NCBI RefSeq assembly: GCF_027244095.1 | Contig: NC_069670.1 | Coordinates: forward strand, 18,651,820 to 18,715,819 | Reading direction: 5' to 3' | Origin: Hemicordylus capensis | Lineage: Eukaryota; Chordata; Lepidosauria; Squamata; Cordylidae | Length of the DNA stretch: 64,000 nucleotides | In this document: positions 23,391-34,087 of the stretch, piece by piece | Layout: the number at the start of each line of letters is the position of its first letter | How positions within the stretch are numbered: the first letter of the stretch is position 1 | Position numbers and translations under genes: made by a program | Notes under the pieces: generated by a model | What the model was told of the DNA's origin: nothing | Seen by the model: only the letters and a program-made list of their open reading frames with translations | Databases searched by the model: none

Positions 23391-23904
23391 TTGTATTAAT
23401 TCTTTTATAATGGGTGAGCTTGTATTACTCCCCTCTGCACTTGTATGCAGACAATAACTATAACAACAGAGCAAGAGATCCGGATTGGTTCCCAGCAGCT
23501 GATCTACACTGCCAATTGCCTTGTCTCTTTAGGACCCTTTTCTCCCACGTAGACCTCCCTGTCCTTGGGAGATCTAGGATTCCCCCATGTTCCTTCATTG
23601 ACCTTGGATCACTTGGGACTCTGTGGTGACAATCATGCTCCCTGAATCCATGGCTTTTGAAGATCCATTAAAAAAACACTCTCAATCCAGAAAACTTTGC
23701 CTGAACAGAGTTTTGTTGTAGTTTTATGAACAGTGCTATCTAAGCTGTATGTTGCTGCTGCTAACGTTAATTTGTTTTAATAATTATTATATACTTTAAC
23801 AATTGGCCTTGAGTGATTTCAGTTTTTTTGGTTTTTATTAGACTTGTATAGGCATTTAGAAAGTTACAAAACACAATACAGTTTTGGCTCATCCTAGAAA
23901 TCAT

Positions 23905-24095
23905 ATCTATTTATACATTTCCACCCTGATCTTCCTCCAAGGAACCCAGATTAGTGTACCTGTGAGGTGAGTTAGGCTGAAAGATAAGCGACTGAGCCCA
24001 GGTCACCCAGGGGGTATCATGGCTGAACCGAGATTTTATCAGGTCTCCCTGGTCCTTGTCCAGCACTTTAACTACTACACCACACTGGCTCTCAT
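23905..24095 (-). mobile_element. tRNA-derived SINE
   Basis: Same family as 21178-21415: cttcctccaaggaacccaga ... caggtcacccag ... tccagcactttaactactac. More decayed. Confidence 0.65.
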
Positions 24096-24367
24096 TAACC
24101 AGAATATCTCCCCCTCCATTGTTCCTTAACTAGAATTTTCACCACCCCTCCTTAAAATCCCCCCCCATACCCCAATTCATGGCAAAGACACTTGACAGTT
24201 AGATTTAAGTATGTAAGTAAATAAAGGGAGAGGGGAAAGGGAAGACAGAATGAAACAGAGAAAAACCATGAAAGAACAGAGGGCAACAAGGGGGGAAACT
24301 GAGTTTTATAATATCTAATATAATTCTTCATCTAGAATACAGTCTCACAGATTTTAAAAAAACTAGA

Positions 24368-24571
24368 GTGGAACTTAGGAAGCTGCCTTATGCAGAGTCT
24401 GGCCCTTGGTCCATCCAGCTTAGCATTGTCTACACTGACTGGCAGCAGCTCTCCAAGGTTTTAGATAGGAGTCTTTTCTAGCCCTGTCTGGAGATGCTGC
24501 CAGGGAGTGAACTTTGGACCTTCCTCATGCCAAGCAGATGCTCTACGCCTCAGCAAAGGCCCCAGCTCAAC
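24368..24571 (-). mobile_element. tRNA-headed form of the composite SINE
   Basis: Has the same body as the 5S-headed copies (ggaagctgccttatgcagag ... ctccaaggttttagatagg) but ends in ccaagcagatgctctacgcc, the reverse of a tRNA A-box region, with no 5S part. It is the likely ancestor form of the 5S-headed copies. Confidence 0.7.
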
Positions 24572-24814
24572 TTAGCCACAAAACAAGTAAATGCTTTGCA
24601 GACTCTTTTTAACACATTATGCCAGTGGAATGCCATAGATGTGGACATGACATCAACACAATGTTTCTGACACAATTCACCCACTTGCTGGAACAGTGGA
24701 AAAGTAGATTCAGGCCATGAGATCCCTCCTGATCATAGGAGACAATACTCATTAGCCATGGAAAAATAATGAAAACACCCAAGTATCTCACTGATGACCA
24801 CACGTGCCCGTAAC
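24572..24814. other. No gene recognised
   Basis: Short unassigned spacer before the upstream block of gene C. Confidence 0.3.
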
Positions 24815-25580
24815 ACAAGGCAGCAGTGAAAGATGAGAGGATGGTGTCTGATAAATTTCTGAAGACAGACTTTTCAGATGGTTACTACAGATCACACACC
24901 TTCTATATCATTGCAGGTGTTTATACACAGCTGAAAGTCAGTCGGTTTATCTCCTAGGATCTCCAAGCTAGCTACAGTTTACCTGCATGCCGGTCTTCCT
25001 GAGCAGGCTGCAGAGACGTGCAGATACTGCTTGAGGAATGTTTCTTCTTGCAGATTCTATAAGGCTCTATCATATGGACACTCATTTCACTTCCCTTGAA
25101 AATTCCCTGAAAATTCTCAGTGGTTTTTCCTTGAGAGAATCGTTCTCTCACACCTGCTTCCAGTTTCACTTTCTATGCAACTTGAGCGCCAAAGTGGGAA
25201 CCTGACTTCCGAGTTGGATCCCTATGCGAACTACAAGGAAACATGTACATTCTCTGAATGTGTACAGGTATGCCGGTCACAGATTTTTGGATTCAGATGG
25301 GTGCATGCGGTACATCCATCTCAGGAAAATGCAGCGGAGAGAGGGACATTTTGGGTCAGAAAAGAGGCCAGGGGAAAAGGGTTGTACACCCCTGCTCAAC
25401 TGTTGTTCTGCTTTGACTGTATGCCCAACCACCACCAGCATTTTGGAAACAAAAAAGGAGACAAATTGTGCATCTCCCACATCATACAGTTTGCCCCAGG
25501 ATGTCCACCATGTCCCACAAACTAAGAAATACATGAGTTAGAAGGAGGAGCACCACTTTTAAATGAGGGGAGACTTTCCA
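24815..25580 (+). repeat. Duplicated 5' flank of gene C
   Basis: Matches 32205-32870 upstream of gene D over most of its length (gataaatttctgaaga, tttttccttgagaga, gtcacaga.ttt.gattcaga, gcattttggaaa). Its right end (25465-25580, tgcatctcccacatcat then gaaggaggagcaccac) also matches 40385-40500. So the duplication units reach at least 2.3 kb upstream of the first exon. Confidence 0.55.
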
Positions 25581-25809
25581 GTGTGGGATAAAGTCCAGTA
25601 AGGTGCAAAGGACAAGCAGGACTTCATGGGCGGTGTTTAGTAAAGCAAATGGAGATATTTGCCTTCCGAGATGTGCGCTAGGATGCTGGTCTCTTGAAGT
25701 GTCACTGCAGCCATTCTTTGTGCAGGATCAGGGCATTGGCTACAGATCTCAGAGCACCCACATACTGTATTTTCACGAATATAACTCACACATGAATCTA
25801 GCCTGGGCG

Positions 25810-26121
25810 TTTTCCAGATTACCCACTCGACAGAGGTAAAATGCTTCGGTTTGGAAGATCACATTCAAAATGTAAATAAAGACTGTTGCACAAAGCTACC
25901 AGCAGGGGAGCAGTGTTATGAAAATGCCACAAATGGAAAATACAGCTATTTTTTTGCGCTGCACATGCAATGTTATAGCACTATATTGCAGCGATTAAAT
26001 CCGAAACAAGGCATCCAAAATGTGAACAGCACCCTGCTAACTGTGGTGCCACAACAGAGGAAATATGGAAGCGCACTTAGCAGATACGTTGTGACCCGGT
26101 TGCAGGGTCTAATCTAGAAAG
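25810..26121. mobile_element. TIR repeat family T5, fullest copy
   Basis: Left end tttccagattaccc and right end agggtctaatctagaaa form an imperfect inverted repeat. No open frame of transposase size. Copies or fragments at 1388-1500, 1985-2275 and 33320-33568. Confidence 0.6.
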
Positions 26122-26174
26122 TGCCCTGCAGTTGATTATCAGTTCACATCTAGCATATCAGCCAAAGTTAATAA

Positions 26175-26990
26175 AAAGCATCACAGGCCACTTCCTCAAC
26201 CTGGGACACCAAGAAGAGGTATAAGTCCAGGAGCACTCCCAGACTGTGCACCTGTTCCTTCTGGTAAACTGTCACCCCATACAGAACAGGCAGATCAAAA
26301 TCATCTCCTGAGTTCTGACCCCACAGAATGAGTACCTCCATCTTATCTGGATTCACTCTCAGTTTGTTATCCCTCACCCAGCCCATTACCTCCTCCAGGC
26401 AGGTATTTAGGGAGGTTATGCCTTCTCTGGATGATTAATGACATGGAGAAATAGATTTGGGTATCATCAGCATACTGATAACACCCTGCACCAAACCTCC
26501 TGATGATCTCTCCCAGGGATTTCATGTAGATGTTAAACAACATCGGAGACAATACGGAGCTCTGAGGGACACCATACAAAAGTTCAGATTTTGAAGAACA
26601 ACAGTCTCCAAGGGACACTTTCTGGAATGTGCCTGAGAGGTAGGAGTGGAACCACCACAAAGCAGTGCCTCCCACCTCCAACCCCCTCAGACGCTCCAGA
26701 AGTCTACTATGGTCGATAGTATCGAAAGCCGCCGAGAGGTCCAAAAGGACCAACAGAGTCACACTTCCTCTGCCCATTCCCAATTGGAGATCATCCATCA
26801 GGCCGACCAAGGCAGTCTCCACCCCACAGCAGTCTGAAATGGGTCTAGATAATCAGTTTCCTCCAAGACTGACTCAGGTTGGGAGGCCACCACCCTCTCA
26901 CTTACCTTGCCCAGCCACGGAAGGTTGGAGACAGGCCTGTCGCTGCTGAACTCTCCTGGCACGAGAGGGAGGGCAAAGGGCAAAGGGCAA
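26175..26990 (-). mobile_element. L2-type LINE reverse transcriptase fragment
   Basis: Minus frames read LDLSAAFDTIDHSRLLERL, GVPQSSVLSPMLFNIYMK and YQYADDTQIYF: the fingers, palm and catalytic YADD of an L2-clade reverse transcriptase. A further frame has RDNKLRVNPDKMEVLILWG and LGVLLDLYLFL. Confidence 0.85.
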
Positions 26991-27170
26991 AGTGCCATCC
27001 GCTCGGCAGGCCGCCTCCCTCAGGGGCCCAGGGACATTTATCTCCCCGTGTCCAATTGCAGCTATGCCCATGGTCAGCTCTATATTGACCTTGGAGGAAA
27101 GGGGGGGAGGTGCTGAGGGAGGCACAAGAGGGACGGGGAGGAACAAATGGATTCTAAGGACATTCTACGC

Positions 27171-27225
27171 TACACAGGAAGTGAGATGAGACAGAAGAGG
27201 AAACGGGTGTGGTCGGAGGGCTGTG
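27171..27225 (+). promoter_or_regulatory. Shared promoter block, gene C
   Basis: acaGGAAGTgagatgagac at 27174-27192, then agaagaggaaacg and GTGTGGTcgg. GGAAGT and GAGGAA are ETS-like, TGTGGT is RUNX-like; both factor families act in blood cells. Nearly identical to the gene D block. Confidence 0.6.
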
Positions 27226-27328
27226 GCCAAAGTGGAGGTGGTTGGAGCATTGTCCTGAAGACAGGGCAGAAAGAAACACACAAGGCTGGGTGAGAGGAGT
27301 CCAGAGAGAAAGCTGGCAGAGAATGGAG

Positions 27329-29760
27329 ATGGAGACACACAGCATTTGGCTCCGGCTCCTGCTTTTGGCTGCCCGGCATTCAGGTGAGAGCAGAAATCTT
27401 CAGTTGCTTCCTAGTGTCAAAAGGGGGTCCAGAGCAATCCAGGGCTATCCAAACATCTGTGGAGTGATGCATCCCTGTAATAAAAGGGTGAGCAACCACA
27501 CAGCTTCCAGATATTAGGACTTTTAAAGCACAACTGGGAATTGAAAATCTAGAGCCATGCAGCCGGTGGGGTCTTAGATCTGTGCTTCTGGGGAAAGTCC
27601 AGTGTTTTTGAAATTCAGAAGGGTTTGTGAAATGGGAGGGATAACCCCCCCCTACCTAAATGCAACTGTGAGATCCATACCAACTGCATTGAATGTCAAC
27701 TCTGTATATAATGCTGAAATCTGGTCAAGTGCCGTAATGAAGATATTGATTGAAATGGTAGAGAGACTTCTGCTGTTCAACCAGTTTAATGTCCCAAGAC
27801 GTGCATATGTGTTTGCATTGCCATAATTATTTTAGATGTGAGAATGTTGCTTCCATGGCACCAGCAGATGAGGCAAGGCCAAAAGGCAGTTGTCTTTCTC
27901 ATCCAATATCAGGACATTCATGTATGCATATTTGCGTCCTGTCCTTTCCCATGGGCTTGGGGTCTACAGAAACAGAACAGTGCTTGCGCTTGAAGAGATG
28001 GATCCATGACCCTCAAAGGGGTGACGGTATAATTGAATAAAATGGATATGCCCAGAGGACAAAAGTCAGAGAAACAAGGTGAAGCAGAACGATTAGTTTT
28101 AAAGATGGATCTTAACACAGTTATAGGACACTTTGCTCTTCGGCTACATAAGGAGGAAGGAAGCGGGTCAGTTGCAGCTTATCATTCTTCTGTCCTGTTG
28201 TCTGAAAAAAGGCTGCTTGTCTCCTTTCCTTAAAAACCAAATAGGCACTGCAAGTGATCCAACCCAGACTCTTACTCAGCTGAACAGGATCCTGGGAGGA
28301 TCCGTCTCTTTTCCTGAAAAGTTATCCTCTGGAAAACCAGTGCACAAAATTTATTGGGCCCTCAGAACCAACACCAGCAAGTCAATTCCATTTGTGCAGG
28401 TCAGGAATGGAACCCTGGAGTGGCTCAATACCACAGTCCGTTTTCGGCAGCGTCTAGAAATGGCTGACGAGACCACGCTAAGGATCAGGAACCTGGAGGT
28501 GGAGGACAGTGGAGTCTATGAACTTTGTGTGACAACGGTGCGTCCATCAGTGGTTCAAGAGGCCTTATTCAACCTCACTGTCTATGGTAAGTACTACTTA
28601 TGTCAGCATCCCCACCCACCCGATGCTGGAACGTGGAATGTGCATGTTGGATATGGAATAGGATCAGCACCATTTACCCTACGCATTTACTGACAGCCAT
28701 GGAACACAAACGCCATGCATTTTTCATTTGTGTCCCACAGAGCCAGTGCCAGAACCACAGATCTTCCACCAAGTAGTCTCCAAGGCTTCAGACGGATGCA
28801 ACGTGAACCTGCAGTGTCAGGTGCCTGGAAAGTGGGGATTTAATGTCTCTTGGAAAAGAGGGAACCCCCTCAGAGATGTAGAAGAAGGTTTGGACTGGTA
28901 CCAAGTATCCAGTCATGGCCAGGATCTCAATTTGTTCGGGCAACCACACTCATCAGACTCCATTTTCACGTGCCTGGTCAGCAATCCTGTCAATCAGAAG
29001 AACGTCTCGGTCAACTTGCTCAGCATTTGCTCAAATCAAGGTAAGCTAATCATCCCTCCCCACACTCCATCCTGACTTTCCCATATCCAAATGGGCTGCT
29101 TGGGTTAGGAATATTAACGTATCCTTTAAAATATTTTATTGGTGTTAAGAATCGGTCCTAAACAGGGTCCCTGAAAATGGAGCTTTGGATTTGAATTCAA
29201 ATTAGGTTTTTTCAAACCCAGTTGAGTTTGGGCAAAAATTATTATCTGCTCTTATCCTGGCAAGCGAGATGTCATTGTTGAGGATACTAGCCAGGCCAAT
29301 CCAGAGGCCTCACACTGCCTGCCAATTAATGTATGTGGATGGTGTTAATGGAGAAAAATGTATTGAAACTATCTGGAGAATATGGCTGAAAGCCCCCTTT
29401 TCAGGATTCCTGGCTTAACTAGCTGGTTCTGTTTTAATCCCATCAGGTCTGGTGGCCGCCATCTTGGATGACAATTGTATTCTGTGATGTGCAACCAAAG
29501 CAAACACTGTGGAGGCCAACTAGGTAGACATTACTGGCTTGTTATTGTGGGGGATCGCAGGCCGGGTGTGTACACATGTTCTCCTAACGCACATCTAAAG
29601 AGTGGATCCACCCAAAAGAGCCATTCCTTTCTCATTTCTTGCAGGAGCAGATGCCCATCTCTCTTGGAGAAACCTAAGAGTTCCTATGATTGTGGTCGGG
29701 CTCTTGGGGCAGATAGCTGCCATCACCTTACTGAACATCTTGGAAAGAAAAGCTGAATAG
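27329..29760 (+). CDS. Gene C: short-tailed SLAM-family receptor
   Basis: Four exons: 27329-27383 (signal peptide METHSIWLRLLLLAARHSG), 28245-28586 (IgV), 28741-29040 (IgC2) and 29645-29760 (membrane); 270 residues, or 272 if the in-frame Met at 27323 is used. I chose 27329 because the other short-tailed genes also give a 55-base first coding exon. IgV (19-132) begins near GTASDPTQTLTQLNRILGG; it has one lone cysteine in the F strand (GVYELCV), which D lacks. IgC2 (133-232) has the four cysteines. The membrane exon starts after a tryptophan-rich stem (HLSWRNLRVP) and has Gln255 in GLLGQI; the tail is ERKAE. Introns are short (about 0.15 to 0.9 kb). Gene D is its close duplicate, near 73% identical in IgV and 86% in IgC2 by hand count. 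Confidence 0.9.
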
Positions 29761-29834
29761 TCGTAGCTAGTTGAAGGAGACCACGTGACATAGGACAAAG
29801 ATTTCCACACCTGGAGATGTCTAGCAGGCCTGTA

Positions 29835-30148
29835 GGAACATAGGAACATAGGAAACTGCCATATACTGAGTCAGACCCCATTGGTCTATCTAGCTCAGTA
29901 TTGTCTTCACAGACTGGCAGTGGCTTCTCCAAGGTTGCAGGCAGGAGTCTCTCTCAGCCCTATCTTGGAGAAGCCAGGGAGGGAACTTGAAACCTTCTGC
30001 TCTTCCCAGAGCGGCTTCATCCCCTGAGGGAATATCTTGCAGTGCTCACACATCAAGTCTCCCATTCAGATGCAACCAGGGAAGACCCTGCTTAGCTATG
30101 GGGACAAGTCATGCTTGCTACCACAAGACCAGCTCTCCTCTCCTCTTA
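29835..30148 (-). mobile_element. 5S-headed composite SINE, post-duplication
   Basis: Complete copy in the 3' flank of gene C. The matching site beside gene D (36907-36918, cccgtaattccac) is empty, so both borders are exact to a few bases and the insertion is younger than the C/D duplication. Confidence 0.85.
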
Positions 30149-30195
30149 TAATTCCACTATTGAAAAATTAGTTGATCCTCTAAATTGGGACTACT

Positions 30196-31811
30196 CAAAT
30201 CAAATCAATCTTTATTACTGACTTTGACCAGCATAAAGTAGGTTACATAAGATCGGCATTAAAACAGGCTATGTCCGGCACTGAGAGTATAGCGACTAAA
30301 AGCTTCACACTTATACAGCTACTGCTAAACTATGGTGAGCTCAAACTACAGTTAAGACAGATAGAATTAGTGTAATAAGGGTAAAATGGGTGAGACTATG
30401 CAGAAACTTTAAGTGGTTAAAATCTGGAAATCTTGGAATCTTAAAATCCTAAAATCTTGACATCTTTAGTCCTGAAACCTGTAAAGTTGCAAGTACTATG
30501 AAATGCTATAAAACTAAAATATTATACAAATATGAACACAACGGATATTTATATACCACTTTTCAACAAAAATTTCCCAAACCACTTTACATAGATATAA
30601 GCAAGTAAGTAAGATGGTTCCCTGTCCCCAAAGTGCTCACAATCTAAAAAAAAAAAACCATAAGAGAGACACCAGCAACAGCCACTGGAAGGATGCTGTG
30701 CTGGGGGCGGAGAGCGCTTTAGAGAATGATGAAGCTGTGTCAGGCCTGCTGAGATCTTGCTGCCTGTCAGACCCGACAAACTTTACACACTGCTGCACAA
30801 AACCTGGCAACATCATGGGTGGTAACAGGGTTGGGTTGGGTTGGGCTGGGAGAGCGACATTGAATTGGCTTGAGCCACCTGGGGACTTGAGTATTAGTGG
30901 GAGGATGAGGGGGATATGAATGTCTCTGTAGAATGGGCAATGGAGGAGGACATGCTCCGTTTTTTGCCCAGAGTTGCAGGGACACAGGGGTTCTTCTGAG
31001 AAGGGAGTCTCCCTGCACCTGCCTTCTAGCTCTGCTGAGGGGAGGGCACCACAGTGGGCCAGGGTGAAGGCCCTTCTGTGTTTGGGGGCTTCCAGCTGCA
31101 TTAGGTATAGGGCGGGGAATGCTGTGTATCTTAGTCTTTCATTGATGAGGAAGTTCAGGGCCCTGCCTAAGTCAGTTTGCTGCTCTCTGTCCATTATGCA
31201 CTATTTGATGAGTGTTTTCAGCCTGTTCGTAGCCCATGGCAAGTAAGAGGGAAGGGGAAGAGTCCCAACGATGACATTTTTGTCAGAAGTGCCCATTTCC
31301 AGTCCAGTCCAGTGGGGGGGGGGTAGTTGTCCAGTCCAGTTGTTGGAGGGCTAAACCCAGTGGGTAACCAATAGTTGAGTATGGCCTCCACTTTCACCAG
31401 ACCTGTCTCCAGATGTAGGCTAGCATTAGAGACACGCCATGGTACTTGAAGAACTGTTCTGAGGAATTTGGACTGGACAATCTCCAGTGGGGCAAAGTTG
31501 GAGAAGGGGCCCAGTTGGGTACCATAGAGGAGTTGCACCAGCAGTTTGGCTTCAAACAGTTTGAGGGCTGCAGGTATGTAGTGGCCTCCTCTTGATCGGA
31601 AGAATTTTAGGATGGCCGCCCTGCTCCTCTGTGCACTTCGAGCAGCGTGAGAGCCGTGAGCGTTTCTGGTGCCAGAGACGTGGAAGACCACCCCCAACAG
31701 GTATTTAAAGCATGAGAGCTGCTCAGTGTTGTGCCCATTTATACACCAGGGGTGTGTCTTGGGTCTCTTAGCGATGGCCATGATTTTGGTTTTGTGATCG
31801 TTGATTTCCAA
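30196..31811 (-). mobile_element. LINE 3' half, unresolved family
   Basis: Two minus frames. 31218-31811 reads EINDHKTKIMAIAKRPKTHP, HNTEQLSCFKYLLGVVFH and AALKLFEAKLLVQLLYGTQL; 30637-31194 reads LCPCNSGQKTEHVLLHCPFY. The 3' end is aatcaaatcaatctttatt at 30196. An S2 repeat is inserted at about 30541-30712. A second copy beside gene D (36953-38430) shows that this LINE was there before the duplication. Confidence 0.8.
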
Positions 31812-31826
31812 CTGGTCTCCTGTGAG

Positions 31827-31965
31827 GGACTACTCAACTTCGGCCCTCCTGCAGATGTTGGCCTACAACTCCCATATCACTCCTGGGTATTGGCCACTGT
31901 GGCTGGGGAAGCTGAGAGCTGCAGTCCAAAAAGGTTCGAGTGGTGAAGCTGAGTAGCCCTGCTCT
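31827..31965. mobile_element. Palindromic miniature element, older copy
   Basis: ctactcaacttcggccctcc ... gtggtgaagctgagtag, with ctacaactcccatatcac and a facing arm. More diverged than 53397-53532. Confidence 0.5.
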
Positions 31966-32204
31966 AAATGTTTCAAGTTGGCACGTTATGCTGGGGCATT
32001 GCCACAGGCTCCGATATGACACTACAGCATTCTTTGCCATTTATGACCGAATAAACTTATAACTAACTTCTTTGCCATTTGCGGGTATGGTGGCAGACAG
32101 AATGCAGCCATCTCCGGGTCAATATACTTTACAGTAAGTATTAATCGGCTCAAAAAAAAAAAAAATAACAGATGCAGGCAGATAGAGAACCATGTAGCAC
32201 ATAA

Positions 32205-32870
32205 GAACCGTGGAAGGTGAGAAGACGCACGTTTCAGAAGAGAAACCTCTTTTCAGGTAGTTCGGGTCCACATTTTGACCCTAGCATTCCAAGTACGGAA
32301 AGATATTTATACCAAGAACTGGAAGAATGGCCAATAGATTGTCTTTTAAGACTTCAAAGCTCTGCAGATTTTCCTGGACATCAGCTCCATTCAGCACACT
32401 ATAGAGATGGGCAGAAACTCCTTGAGGGGTGTAAGAATAGAATATATGAACACATATCACTCCCCCCACCACACACACAAAAAACCTCTCAGATGTTTTT
32501 CCTTGAGAGGGATCCTAAAATTCACTTCCGACTTCACTTTCCGTGAAATTTGGGTGCCAAAGAGGAAGCCTGACGTCCAAATAAGCTTACATAGAACCCT
32601 GGGCAAACTAAGAGAAAATGTGTATGTACTCTGAACACGAATAGTGTATCCGGGTCACAGAGTTCAGACTGGTGCACAGAGTGCATCTATCTTTGGAAAT
32701 GCAGCAAAGGGGGCATTTGGCTTTGAAAATAGGCCAAGGGAAAGGGTTAAAGAGCCCTCTTCCACAGTGCCTTGCTCTGACCATATTAACAACCAGGGCA
32801 GCATTTTGGAAAGATGCAAATGTGGGCACAGCAAGAAACACCACTTCCACTTACTGGTAGAACTAGGTAA
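32205..32870 (+). repeat. Duplicated 5' flank of gene D
   Basis: Homologous to 24815-25580 upstream of gene C. It begins about 1.9 kb before the first exon of D and has the gaaagatatttatacc and aatagattgtcttttaag words also seen at 15280-15330. Confidence 0.55.
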
Positions 32871-32961
32871 GTTCTATTCTCTATGTTCTTTTGACATTCT
32901 CACCGCCAACATTTTAGATTTTTTGTTTTATCACCAGGTGGCAGCAAACTTCAACCCCTGC

Positions 32962-33215
32962 TAACTTGGCAAAGAGGCACCTTTTAACGTGGTGATTTTC
33001 TTTTATTTAGCAGGGGGAGAGTAACTGGCCCTATCCACCCCCCAGCACAGTACCTGCAGTGACTGTTGCTGGTGTCTATCTTGTGTTTCTTTTTAGATTG
33101 TGAGCCCTTTGGGGACAGGGATCCATCTTATTTATTTGTTATTTCTCTGTGTAAACCGCCCTGAGCCATTTTTTGGAAGGGCGGTATGAAATCGAATAAA
33201 TAAATAAACAAACAA
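32962..33215 (+). mobile_element. S2 repeat, sense copy
   Basis: aacttggcaaagaggcacct ... tttatttagcaggggga ... gattgtgagccctttgggga ... gtgtaaaccgccctgagcc, then (AATA)n. Full length, about 250 bases. Confidence 0.7.
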
Positions 33216-33319
33216 TAACTTCTTCATAGCAAAACACACCATGTTTCTCAAAGCAGGCCTGTTTGCATTTATTTCCCAATAAGCCACCCCGAAAAGCAAG
33301 CCATTTTCTGCCCCAGCTA

Positions 33320-33568
33320 ACTGCACACTTTTTAAAAACATAAGGGCAAAGTGGGCTGGGTGATCTCTTTCACTGAGACAGCTACTTTTCCGCGACGCAC
33401 ATGCAACGTTGTAGCAGTATAACACAAAGATAAAACCCGAAATAAGGCATTGGAAATGTGAATGGCACCTTTCTGTCAGCTCAGGGACTGCAGTGCCACA
33501 ACACAGGAAGTACGAAAGCACATTTAGGAGATCCGTAGTGACCCTGTTGTAGGGTGTAATCTGGAAAG
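33320..33568. repeat. TIR repeat family T5 copy
   Basis: gcacatgcaacgttgtagca ... aggcattggaaatgtgaatg ... gtagggtgtaatctggaaa; matches 25950-26121. Confidence 0.55.
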
Positions 33569-33910
33569 CGCTCTGGGGAACCAAGTTTGAGAACCCCTGT
33601 TTTACTGCACAAGGGAGATACATCCATCACCTGCTAAATGGATCCTCCATGTATAACAGCAGCATACCTTTGGATGTTGAGGACAAAGAATAGGAGAAGA
33701 TTGTTACCCCTAGGCCCTGCTCCTGAGCTTCCCAAAAGGAAAATACAGAGATTTCCCACACGCATGCTGCCACCCAAAACATACATGGAATGTTTTCCCC
33801 CATGATGTTTCTTTTGAGGGAGTGAAGTAGGCAGTATGCTGACCGTCAAGCGAAAGGTGATGAAGCTGAGGATGGTAGAAGGGGACAGGAGAAGAACCAA
33901 TGAGACTCTT

Positions 33911-33965
33911 TGCTGTACAGGAAGTGAGGTGAGACGGGAGAGGAAATTGGTGTGGTTGGGGGGCT
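33911..33965 (+). promoter_or_regulatory. Shared promoter block, gene D
   Basis: acaGGAAGTgaggtgagac, gagaggaaattgg and TGTGGTTgg at 33918-33959. TGTGGTT is the full RUNX consensus. It lies about 125-165 bases before the start codon. Confidence 0.6.
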
Positions 33966-34087
33966 GCAGTCAAAGCGGAGCTGGCTGAAGCATGAAGCTG
34001 ACGACGAGACAGTGAAACACGCAATGCTGCATTAAAGGAGGCCATTTCTGCGGAGAGGGAGGAAGGTGGAGGAGAAGCAGCGCGAAG

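Noticed and set aside
29645-29760. GPI anchor signals in A-D, as in mammalian CD48
   Set aside because: The hydrophobic stretch is followed by charged residues in all four; a GPI signal normally ends hydrophobic.
31218-31811. 197-residue minus-strand frame as a host gene
   Set aside because: Reverse-transcriptase C-terminus; a copy lies beside the other duplicate and the tail marks a LINE.
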